Assembly: GCA_963814985.1 (NCBI GenBank)
Contig: CAWFFV010000043.1
Coordinates: 1-20,719 of the forward strand
DNA length: 20,719 nt
Source: CAWFFV01 sp963814985
GTDB taxonomy: Bacteria; Chloroflexota; Ktedonobacteria; Ktedonobacterales; Ktedonobacteraceae
Direction of reading: 5' to 3'
The notes beneath the pieces are model-generated. The model saw only the letters and a list, made by a program, of their open reading frames with translations, had not been told where the DNA came from and did not search any database. How positions within the stretch are numbered: position 1 is the first letter of the stretch; each line of letters starts with the position of its first letter. The translations under genes and the position numbers were made by a program. Of this stretch, positions 14,524 through 20,719 are shown piece after piece.

Positions 14524-16217
14524 ATGACATTAGATAAGCTCTTCTCATCAACAGAGCGTATGCACAATCTCTCTCAGCTAGCCAGCAACCATTTCGATAT
14601 GCTGGTGATTGGTGGTGGCGTCACAGGAGCAGGCGTGGCCCTTGATGCTGCGGCACGTGGTTATCAGGTGGTCCTTGTTGAAAAAGCAGACTTTGCCAGT
14701 GGCACAAGTAGTAAGTCAACCAAGCTCATACATGGAGGTATTCGCTACCTGCCAAACTTTGATTTTGCGCTGGTACACGAAGCCCTTGTTGAGCGCGGCA
14801 TCCTGCTCCAAATTGCTCCATTTCTCGTGTATCCTGTGGCCTTTGTTCTGCCTATCTATGAAGGAGAGCGGCATCCTGTCGGCATACCATTCACCACGCC
14901 AGGAGGAATAGGGCTGAATATGCTGCTCAACACTGGACTCTGGCTTTATGATAGGTTAGCAGGAAAGCACAGTGTGAACAACCATCGTCGTGTGAGCCAT
15001 GAGGCTGTGTTGAAGCTGGCTCCAGCGCTGGTGAGCAAAGGACTGAAAGAAAGCTTTGTGTATTATGATGCACAAACCAATGATGCTCGCCTCACGATGA
15101 CACTCATTCGCACTGCTACCCAACATGGTGCTATCATTACCAACTATACCGAAGTCACATCCTTTATGACCGAAGCGGGGAAAATCTGTGGTGCGCGTAT
15201 CCGTGACAATCTCACTGGTCAAGAAGTGGTTGTCCAGGCACGTCATATTGTCAATGCAACCGGCGTTTTCTCTGAGCAAGTAGAGGCTCTTACTGGCACT
15301 GAGCCACAAATTCACATTGAGCCAAGTAAGGGTGTGCATCTGGTTTTATCACGCGAAGATGTCAAGTTGAGAGATACAGCCATTGTTCTGCCGGAAACGG
15401 AAGATAAGCGTATTCTCTTTCTTGTGCCGTGGGAGTCGCGTGCAATTTTTGGCACGACCGATACTGGTACTGGCGATCTTGATCACCCAACAGCAACGCA
15501 AGAGGATATTTCTTACCTGTTGAAGTATCTTAACCGCTACCTTTCTGTACACCTTACCGAAGGCAGACATTGTTAGTTCTTATGTTGGCTATCGCCCACT
15601 GCTAAGACCACATCAGAAAGGCCTTTCTACAGCAAAGCTTTCACGTACACACGCCGTACTTCAGAGTCCATCTGGACTGGTCTCAATTGTTGGGGGGAAA
15701 GCTCACAACGTATCGACGGATGGCCCAGGACACAGTTGATGTCTTGAGTCGCCGCGATGGCCTGGCACGCATCCATCCCACACAGACACTTCCGTTACAA
15801 GGGAGCACTGGCTGGCCCGGGATACAGAGTGAACTGGAGCGCAAAAAGGTTGCACTTGGACTAACCTCACAGACCATACAACACCTTGGCCGTAGTTATG
15901 GCTCTGCGGCAAACACACTATTGCGGCTGATAGAGAGCGATGCTTCATTAGCTACGCTTCTCATCGACGACCTTCCCTACATCTGGGCTGAGGTGTGCTA
16001 TGCCTGTCGTTATGAGATGGCTATGACACCATATGATGTTTTAGCACGTCGTACCTCAATCACACTGCAAGACCGAAAACGAGGGCTTGGGATTGTCGAT
16101 GAAGTGGCAACCCTGATGGCAAAAGAACACCACTGGTCAGCCACGCAACAACAATCCCTGGTCGACGCGTACTGTGATGCTATCCATGCACAAATGATTG
16201 CCGAGAAGAGTGACTAA
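14524..16217 (+). pseudogene. glpD: Aerobic glycerol-3-phosphate dehydrogenase, two frameshifts
   Basis: An FAD-dependent membrane-associated enzyme that oxidises sn-glycerol 3-phosphate to dihydroxyacetone phosphate and passes electrons to quinone. The FAD-binding motif is FDMLVIGGGVTGAGVALDAA; then VLVEKADFASGTSSKSTKLI, HGGIRYL, and HIVNATGVFSEQVEALTG. Frame one stops at 15576, just after LSVHLTEG. One extra base in the GG at about 15559 turns TEADIVSSYVGYRPLLRP out of frame. A second extra base in the run GGGGGGAAA near 15700 breaks SIVGGKLTTYRRMAQDT. The remaining C-terminal domain (15700-16217) is normal and includes RRTSITLQDR. The total of 1694 nt is two more than 564 codons, matching two single-base insertions. 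Both are in homopolymers, so sequence error is quite possible; corrected length is about 563 aa. Last gene of the glp operon. Confidence 0.93.
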
Positions 16218-16253
16218 GATCAACTGATACCTTCTCTTACTTTTAGTACGACC

Positions 16254-16748
16254 CTATCCTCCGCTGCAATCCGGGTCACTGGGTGGGGTATGCAATCCAC
16301 ACAAGACCCAACCGTCAGAAACAGAGAGCTTATTGTCTGGTCGCAATGTTAGCGAGATTATACTCCCCGACGGCCCTGTTCCTGAGAGAACCGTTCCATA
16401 GGCTGTCGCGCCAATCACATACGTAAAGAGCAGATTCTCACGGAGTCCTCCGACAATTTTGTCGCCATTCATCGAGTCGCAAGGTGGAGCTACACCTGGA
16501 CCGCACCAGTGGAACACTCGCCCGATGTACTGTGCATGCCCATCTGGCTGAAATGTCAAAGTGCGAGCATGCCCGAACCACTGCCCCACAAACGGACTGA
16601 AGGCGTGGGGAGCCGAAATTGTAGGTGTGGATTGATATGGTATATGGGATTGTGTACGATTGAGGTAGATCCAGGTTCCAGTACTCACTACGGCGAGTCC
16701 GAGAACCACTATCGAGAGCAGAACTGCCAAATGCCGTTTCATATTCAT
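16254..16748 (-). CDS. Secreted or membrane-anchored hypothetical protein, 164 aa
   Basis: The N-terminus is basic then hydrophobic (MNMKRHLAVLLSIVVLGLAV, then VSTGTWIYL), a signal peptide or membrane anchor. The exported part includes FVGQWFGHARTLTFQPDGHA, RVFHWCGPGVAPPCDS and SLTLRPDNKLSVSDGWVLCG, and ends PSDPDCSGG. The FVGxWxxHxRxLxxxxDG pattern resembles small extracellular beta-barrel or lipocalin-like proteins that begin with a WxxHGRxL motif. Several cysteines (in WCGPG, PPCDS, LCGL, DPDCS) could form disulfides outside the cell. Start ATG 16746-16748 follows GGGGGAGAG; an in-frame ATG two codons on is also possible. It is convergent with glpD, with 36 bases and no clear terminator between. 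No function is assigned. Confidence 0.75.
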   Translation of the reverse strand: MNMKRHLAVLLSIVVLGLAVVSTGTWIYLNRTQSHIPYQSTPTISAPHAFSPFVGQWFGHARTLTFQPDGHAQYIGRVFHWCGPGVAPPCDSMNGDKIVGGLRENLLFTYVIGATAYGTVLSGTGPSGSIISLTLRPDNKLSVSDGWVLCGLHTPPSDPDCSGG

Positions 16749-17274
16749 CTCTCCCCCATCAGCTCGAAAGCTTTGCCCTTCTTACTCTTGCCCGTTATAC
16801 ATAATTAGTTTGTATGTTACTTTAGTTTTCTATTATTTTTGGCTGTATAATTACTTGATCGGCCACTATTATAACATTGAAATCAAGCAGAGGCAAGGAT
16901 GATGGTAACTCTTCAGGTCTGCTCGCCACCTGCGGTGGCTCGCTCTCGCGGTGTGGATAGCGGGATTGGCGACTGCTGGTCGCCAATCCCGCTATCCACA
17001 CCAAACGGCTTGCGAACTGCCTATGGCAGTGAGGAATCAAGAAAAGAACACCCGAATAGTTACTGATTCTGAAACTGGCTCGCGTTTTATCATGGGAATA
17101 CAGGCTGAATACTTTTGGGTTGTATAGCTTAACGGGTCAAGTCCAGTATCGGAGGAAAAGCGACGCGTATCATTGAATGCTGTAGAGCTACAACCTGTGG
17201 TGCTAACACCAGGCAAACGATATGCGAGAATTTGTGCCCAGTAATGCATAATCTCACGACACAAGGAAGATTTC
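16749..17274. other. Intergenic region upstream of ribD
   Basis: No complete gene is seen. Bases 16800-16880 are AT-rich and may hold the promoter of the leftward secreted protein. A cluster of three hairpins occupies 16925-17030. Bases 17059-17249 contain protein-like words in the ribD frame (VSLNAVELQPVVLTPGKRYA), but with stops at both ends and no start, so they may be a gene fragment. The conserved FMN riboswitch sequence elements were looked for and not found. AAGGAAG precedes the ribD ATG. Confidence 0.5.
16925..17030. repeat. Three-hairpin cluster with 22-bp repeat copy 2
   Basis: Left hairpin GCCACC-TGC-GGTGGC (16925-16939) is within the 22-bp repeat copy 2 (16926-16947). The central hairpin has perfect 24-bp arms (16950-16973 and 16979-17002) and the loop TGCTG. 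The right hairpin is ACTGCC-TAT-GGCAGT (17016-17030). The same small-large-small layout recurs at 20597-20697 with different sequence. It may be a small non-autonomous element of the palindrome-associated kind or a large REP-like unit. Confidence 0.7.
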
Positions 17275-18399
17275 ATGGATGAGAGAGAAGCGATGCAGCA
17301 GGCGATTGCTTGTGCACGTTCAGTTGAAGGACGCACCAGCCCACGACCACCTGTCGGAGCTGTGCTCGTACGTGATAATGTCGTTGTGGGGAAAGGTGCC
17401 ACATCGCCTCCCTATGGACCGCATGCAGAAGTACATGCACTTAACGAGGTGGGAGCCAGGGCGTATGGCGCGGATCTCTATACAACGCTTGAGCCATGCT
17501 GTGTCACTATCCACACACCGCCATGTACCAGAGCGATCATTGACGCGGGTGTACGGCGCGTGATTGTGGGAACGCTTGATCCAAACCCACTTGTCAGTGG
17601 ACAGGGGGTAGAGCAACTGCGTGCCGCAGGTATCGAAGTGATAGTGGACGTTGAAGCACAGGAGACGCGCGAGCTAATACGACCTTTTGCCACGTTTATC
17701 ACCAGAGGTCGTCCATATGTTACCGCCAAATGGGCGATGACTCTGGACGGCAAATTGGCAACACGTACAGGTGATGCCAATTGGATTAGTGGACCAGAGG
17801 CACGTGTGTGGGTCCATAATTTGCGTGACCGTGTTGATGCCATACTTGTTGGAGCAGGGACAGTGCGTGCGGATGATCCCATGTTGAATGTACGACTCTC
17901 TGACGAGCAGCGTTTTCATAAACGTTTGCCACGTCAGGGACCTTTACGCGTCGTTCTTGCCACACAAGGGCAGCTATCCAATCAATACAAACTTCTTCAG
18001 TCTGATCTTGCTGTCGGTACCTGTATCATCGTGGGTGAATCCTGTTCCTACGAGCAGCGTCAACGCCTGTCGGGATATAGTGCGGATGTCATTCCGGTTG
18101 CGCTAAACGAAAGTGGTCTCATCGATCTTGCTGAAGTCTTGCAAATATTAGCGCATAAAGGCATCATGCATGTGCTCGTCGAAGGAGGAAGCGCTCTGCT
18201 GGGTAATGCATTTAGCCTGTCCCTCATCGATCATGTTGCAGCCTTCATTGCACCCAAATTAGTGGGAGGAACTGCTGCCAGCTCTCCCATTGGGGGAGAA
18301 GGTCTGGCGTCGATGAAAGATGCACGTCTGCTAAAGGATGTGCGTACCCAGATCATCGCAGGCGATTTGCTGGTAGAGGGTGAGATCACGCATGAATAA
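17275..18399 (+). CDS. ribD: Bifunctional riboflavin biosynthesis deaminase/reductase RibD
   Basis: A 374-aa intact protein for two successive riboflavin steps: deamination of diaminohydroxyphosphoribosylaminopyrimidine and NADPH-dependent reduction of the ribose side chain. The N-terminal deaminase (about residues 1-145) has the zinc motif: HAE in PYGPHAEVHALNEVG, and the two cysteines in LEPCCVTIHTPPCTRAII. PVGAVLV is the usual substrate strand. The C-terminal reductase starts at RPYVTAKWAMTLDGKLATR, with NWISGPEARVWVHNLRDRVD, ILVGAGTVRADDP and VLVEGGSALLGNAF as family landmarks. The length is normal. ATG 17275 follows AAGGAAG at good spacing. No other rib gene follows in the window, so ribD stands alone here. 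Its stop codon abuts the hairpin at 18399. Confidence 0.96.
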   Translation: MDEREAMQQAIACARSVEGRTSPRPPVGAVLVRDNVVVGKGATSPPYGPHAEVHALNEVGARAYGADLYTTLEPCCVTIHTPPCTRAIIDAGVRRVIVGTLDPNPLVSGQGVEQLRAAGIEVIVDVEAQETRELIRPFATFITRGRPYVTAKWAMTLDGKLATRTGDANWISGPEARVWVHNLRDRVDAILVGAGTVRADDPMLNVRLSDEQRFHKRLPRQGPLRVVLATQGQLSNQYKLLQSDLAVGTCIIVGESCSYEQRQRLSGYSADVIPVALNESGLIDLAEVLQILAHKGIMHVLVEGGSALLGNAFSLSLIDHVAAFIAPKLVGGTAASSPIGGEGLASMKDARLLKDVRTQIIAGDLLVEGEITHE

Positions 18400-18430
18400 G
18401 AGCAATCCAGACCTGGATCTGGATTGCTCT
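18399..18430. terminator. Hairpin terminator between ribD and convergent small genes
   Basis: Perfect 13-bp arms AGAGCAATCCAGA / TCTGGATTGCTCT with the loop CCTGGA. The left arm begins on the last base of the ribD TAA, and the leftward gene's stop (18436-18438) lies five bases beyond the right arm. No U-tract follows, so efficiency as a terminator is uncertain. Confidence 0.6.
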
Positions 18431-18435
18431 CTGCA

Positions 18436-18606
18436 TCAAGCCAATTGCATTGAGAACGTAAGGATGTCCCCGTCCGGGGGAATGCACACCGGCTTCCCTA
18501 GCCCTTCCTCCTCCATCTTTGTTCTCAAGACGGCGGTGATTGACGGTTTCCATATGCACTGCGACGACCCTTGCCTGCGGAATGCTTCGACAAACCAGGC
18601 AAACAT
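18436..18606 (-). CDS. Small hypothetical protein, 56 aa
   Basis: A leftward reading from ATG 18604-18606, preceded by AGGA at seven bases. The protein starts MFAWFVEAFRRQGSSQ, has a charged middle (LRTKMEEEGLGKP), and ends VCIPPDGDILTFSMQLA. It has no membrane segment or known motif and I do not recognise it. Support: a usable ribosome site, a protein-like composition, position 35 bases after another small leftward gene, and a stop codon beside the hairpin shared with ribD, the same arrangement seen at 2788-2840. A long forward frame covers the same DNA but reads as cysteine- and serine-rich low-complexity, and would cross the hairpin. Confidence 0.45.
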   Translation of the reverse strand: MFAWFVEAFRRQGSSQCIWKPSITAVLRTKMEEEGLGKPVCIPPDGDILTFSMQLA

Positions 18607-18641
18607 GTCAATCCTATGCTTGCCTTGCGCACCTTTGCCTG

Positions 18642-18815
18642 TTAATGATCAATGGGAGGAAGGAGTGGAGCAAGCTCATCTTCATTTTCATCACCAGAAG
18701 GTGGCTGAACGGCAGCGCCGTCAATCCCATCGATACGCTTCCCGGTTGCGTCAACTGCAATTTGGTCTTCTGCTCTGGAGAAGTCGTCTCTCCATGCGTG
18801 TGCCTTCTTCTCCAT
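18642..18815 (-). CDS. Small acidic hypothetical protein, 57 aa
   Basis: The leftward reading from ATG 18813-18815 has AGGA nine bases upstream. The protein begins MEKKAHAWRDDFSRAEDQ, continues IAVDATGKRIDGIDGAAVQP, and ends DENEDELAPLLPPIDH. It is acidic, proline-rich at the end and probably extended. The same frame extends to GTG codons at 18854 (70 aa) and 18911 (89 aa), so the start is uncertain. No family is recognised. It is probably the first gene of a two-gene leftward unit with the 56-aa protein. No clear promoter was found in 18912-19010. Confidence 0.5.
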   Translation of the reverse strand: MEKKAHAWRDDFSRAEDQIAVDATGKRIDGIDGAAVQPPSGDENEDELAPLLPPIDH

Positions 18816-19036
18816 CCCCTGTTCCTGCCACTTCCAAATCTTATGGCTCTTCACGCCCCTGTGCAACTCGTCTCTGGAGTCGACCGCTCTTCGCGAAAAA
18901 GTGGCGCGCACCCCAGTATAGCAGTATAGGAAAGTCTTGCAACGAGATGTGGCGCAAGTGTCCTGCGAATTGTCTTACCAGGAAATAATAGGTTACTCTT
19001 CCTATTTTTTGCTCTTTGAGCAGAAAGAAACGACAT

Positions 19037-19517
19037 ATGAAAGCTCAATCGCTGCTGCTACGCTGCTGCTTTATTACCATTTCCCTCATTTACCTTGTGA
19101 TCCTTGCCAGCTTCTTTTTCCCGCTCTACAATGGCATATCTGCCTGGCAAAGGATTTTTCCAGTCCAGACCGATCCCGCTCTGGTGGGGAGCTACTCTGT
19201 GTTCATCAATGTTGTATCCTTCACTCTCTTCCTGGGGGTTCCGCTGGTTTTACCTCCACTGGCAGCATGGCTTGCACTCCGATTTCCCACGCGGATGGTG
19301 AGTCTGGTCAGCCTGTGGATCAGCCTCCCCGTAACCCTGATAGCTTACCTCGTCTGCTCCTTGTTTTTTGAGGTGCCGCTTTTCCTGCCTTCTCCCGAAC
19401 ACCAGCCAACAACCTGCCTTGAGCCCGGTAAGCTATATTCCACCTTATGCCTTTGTAATTTCTTTTATACTTTGTCTTATTCTAACTATCCTCTTACCTC
19501 TTATTCCTACTCTATAA
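19037..19517 (+). pseudogene. Multi-pass membrane protein, one frameshift
   Basis: The reading starts at ATG 19037 (MKAQSLLLRCCF); a TTG at 19016 is a poorer choice. Membrane helices: ISLIYLVILASFFFPLYNG, VVSFTLFLGVPLVLPPLAAW, LVSLWISLPVTLIAYLVCSL, then CLEPG. At about 19430, GGTAAGC has one extra A; in the shifted frame the protein continues SYIPPYAFVISFILCLILTI and LLPLIPTL, ending TAA 19515-19517. Length 481 nt is one base more than a multiple of three, as expected. As written, the ending is a low-complexity tail. There are four or five helices, the family is unknown, and it resembles the next gene in layout, so the two may be paralogues. The insertion is in an AA pair and could be a sequence error. 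Confidence 0.6.
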
Positions 19518-19533
19518 GCAGAACACCCTACAC

Positions 19534-20165
19534 ATGAGCAGATCAGAAAGTCTGGGCATCTACACAGAAAGAGAGTGGCGAACAATCTCACTTTTCGGCA
19601 GAAGAGACGCTGCCCGTGCGCGCTGGTCAAAAAGGGCTTTCGCTTACCGACCTTTCGCTCCCCTCCTCTGTGGCCTCCTCTGTCACCTGCTGATCGCACT
19701 AAGCCTCTTTTTTCCGTACATCGACTACTATAATCCTTATGGAGATGCTCTTCAGCCTACTCTCATTACTGGCTGGCAACTGCTCAGTGAGCCTTTCCAG
19801 CCCGGACTCATGCGAATAGTTTCCCTTATGCCCCCTCTCTCGGTGCCGTTGGCGACTGTATCGCTTGCCACGCTGATCTTGCCAGCGCTCACCTACCTGG
19901 TCTGCCTGCTGCGCTGGTCTGTCAGGAACAAACTGAAAGACTTGCTGTTGGGAAAGGGCATCTATGTCAGTTATCTGCTGAATACTATCGGCTGGAGCCT
20001 CAGCAGCTTCTTTGTAGCGTTCTCCATACTCTGCTCTACTGGGGGAGACCTTCACGATCCTTTTCAGGATACCTATAGAAAGTTTTTGCTGTCCCTCCCA
20101 TTGCCTTCCTGCTTTCCCTCGCTTGCAGCTATATGCTGGTCAATCACTTCCGGCTTCGCTCATAG
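19534..20165 (+). pseudogene. Second multi-pass membrane protein, one frameshift
   Basis: Starts at ATG 19534, 16 bases after the previous stop. A polar N-terminus of about 45 residues is followed by LLCHLLIALSLFFPYIDYY, then PLSVPLATVSLATLILPALT (helix) and YVSYLLNTIGWSLSSFFVAF (helix). Near 20080-20088 one base is lost; the other frame continues VPPIAFLLSLACSYMLVNHF, then RLRS and a TAG at 20163-20165, a normal last helix with a basic cytoplasmic tail. The 632 nt fit one missing base. Left unrepaired, the frame runs on to 20457 through non-protein-like sequence. Function unknown. The side-by-side pair with matching helix layouts suggests either a duplicated gene or a two-subunit membrane complex. 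Confidence 0.6.
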
Positions 20166-20498
20166 TAAATATAACCCAATTGAGCACTTTTGGGCATTTT
20201 GGAACAACACTGGAATAGGGCCTTGCTCGAATTCTGTGGATGCTGTGATCCAGTATACTCATACTATGAGCAGGAAAGGGTATAGAAGCCAGAGACCGGA
20301 CTCATCTTTTTACCTACGTCGCCTGTTCCATGTTGTCCTCCGGTACGAGCTATCTGGAAGTCCATGCCATGTGAGATGCTCGGTCACAGTTTCTCCCAGT
20401 GAAAAGCCAGCTTGTTCAAGAGTGTCCTGGTCCTCTGTCTGGCACAGGATAGGATAGGCAGGTGTTCGCGAAGGCTTAACCGATCTTCTCTCTGAGGC
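20166..20498. other. Region with no supported gene
   Basis: After the second membrane-protein stop nothing convincing is seen on either strand. A leftward open frame (20310-20552, 80 codons, with words such as TEDQDTLEQAGFSLGETVTE) is possible, but it has no good ribosome site. Its start region overlaps a rightward promoter, so it is left as unproven. Confidence 0.4.
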
Positions 20499-20535
20499 TT
20501 GACGTATTAGAATTTTTGTTCTACAATAGAACAAA
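20499..20535 (+). promoter_or_regulatory. Promoter with palindromic operator over the -10 box
   Basis: TTGACG (20499-20504) and TACAAT (20522-20527) are separated by 17 bases, a good rightward sigma70 promoter. A palindrome with 9-bp arms TTTGTTCTA and TAGAACAAA around CAA (20515-20535) covers the -10. A repressor bound there would block the polymerase. The GTTC/GAAC core is of the kind used by LexA-like and other dimeric repressors, but I cannot assign it. The target gene must lie beyond the right edge, or the product is an RNA. Confidence 0.55.
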
Positions 20536-20596
20536 GAGTGATATGCACTCATGTGTAACTAACCTATTCCGGTTCCTTTTCCTTGATTCCTAGACA

Positions 20597-20697
20597 GCGC
20601 CACAGGCGCTTCGCCGGTCGCTTTTATGTAGGTCGCGGTGGTTGTACGGCAACCACCGCAACCTACATAAAACGACCTGCGAGCCAACGTAGATGGC
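20597..20697. repeat. Three-hairpin cluster at the right edge
   Basis: Left hairpin GCGCC-ACA-GGCGC (20597-20609). The central hairpin has 23-bp arms (20622-20644 and 20650-20672) with one C-A mismatch and the loop TACGG, extended outward by GGTCG/CGACC. The right hairpin is GCCA ... TGGC (20683-20697). The layout matches 16925-17030. Confidence 0.65.
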
Positions 20698-20719
20698 GAG
20701 AGAACCTGAAGAATTACAC

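Noticed and set aside
17003..17274. FMN riboswitch before ribD
   Set aside because: The conserved sequence elements and closing helix of the RFN element are not present; only a ribosome site and a possible gene fragment are seen.
18380..18988. Long forward open frame of 202 codons after ribD
   Set aside because: It overlaps the ribD end and runs through a perfect hairpin. It has no ribosome site and a Ser/Cys/Arg-rich composition without motifs; the opposite strand explains the region better.
20310..20552. Leftward 80-codon open frame at the right edge
   Set aside because: Some words look protein-like, but there is no good ribosome site, its start region carries a rightward promoter with operator, and its end is arginine repeats. 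Kept only as a possibility.
1..20719. tRNA or rRNA genes
   Set aside because: No tRNA cloverleaf with a GGTTCRA-type T-loop or rRNA segment was recognised on reading both strands; no program was run.

Overview
ORGANISM. The window looks like a mid-GC bacterium of the Ktedonobacteria (Chloroflexota). The pointers are a Ser/Thr kinase fused to WD40 repeats, a very large MalT-type LuxR regulator, several Uma2-family nuclease genes, a Rieske protein with a Tat-like leader, and many lineage-style hypothetical proteins. This placement is inference from gene content; no rRNA or other phylogenetic marker is present. LAYOUT, left part (1-9708). A frame-broken Rieske gene opens the window. Next is a complete but dead insertion sequence (773-2316) with 16-bp inverted ends and a 5-bp target duplication. 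Then come a small gene and an HdeD-type membrane protein gene that converge on a perfect hairpin, a frame-broken small gene, a roughly 3.3-kb broken LuxR/MalT gene, the tail of a lost Uma2 gene, and a frame-broken kinase-WD40 gene. LAYOUT, middle (9732-12188). This is the most interesting stretch. A leftward set of three intact genes (76-aa coiled-coil-like protein, 120-aa protein, Uma2-family nuclease) is transcribed divergently from an intact, AT-rich gene that joins an excisionase/MerR-like helix-turn-helix to a GNAT-like acetyltransferase domain. The shared upstream region holds a near-perfect sigma70 promoter pointing at the small genes. It also holds 12-bp direct repeats spaced 54-55 bp apart that bracket that promoter. 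LAYOUT, right part (12189-20719). A glycerol catabolism operon (glpK, a second Uma2 gene, then glpD with two indels) is followed by a secreted hypothetical protein and ribD. RibD converges through a stop-abutting hairpin with two small leftward genes. Two frame-broken membrane-protein genes follow, then a promoter with a palindromic operator over its -10 box at the right edge. THEMES. Indels are very unevenly distributed: glpK, ribD, both Uma2 genes and the HTH-GNAT module are clean, while signalling, redox and membrane genes carry one to about ten breaks. Perfect or near-perfect long inverted repeats with unrelated sequences punctuate the intergenic spaces. GLYCEROL AND FLAVIN GENES. GlpK would phosphorylate glycerol and GlpD would oxidise glycerol-3-phosphate using FAD; RibD supplies the second and third steps of riboflavin synthesis.
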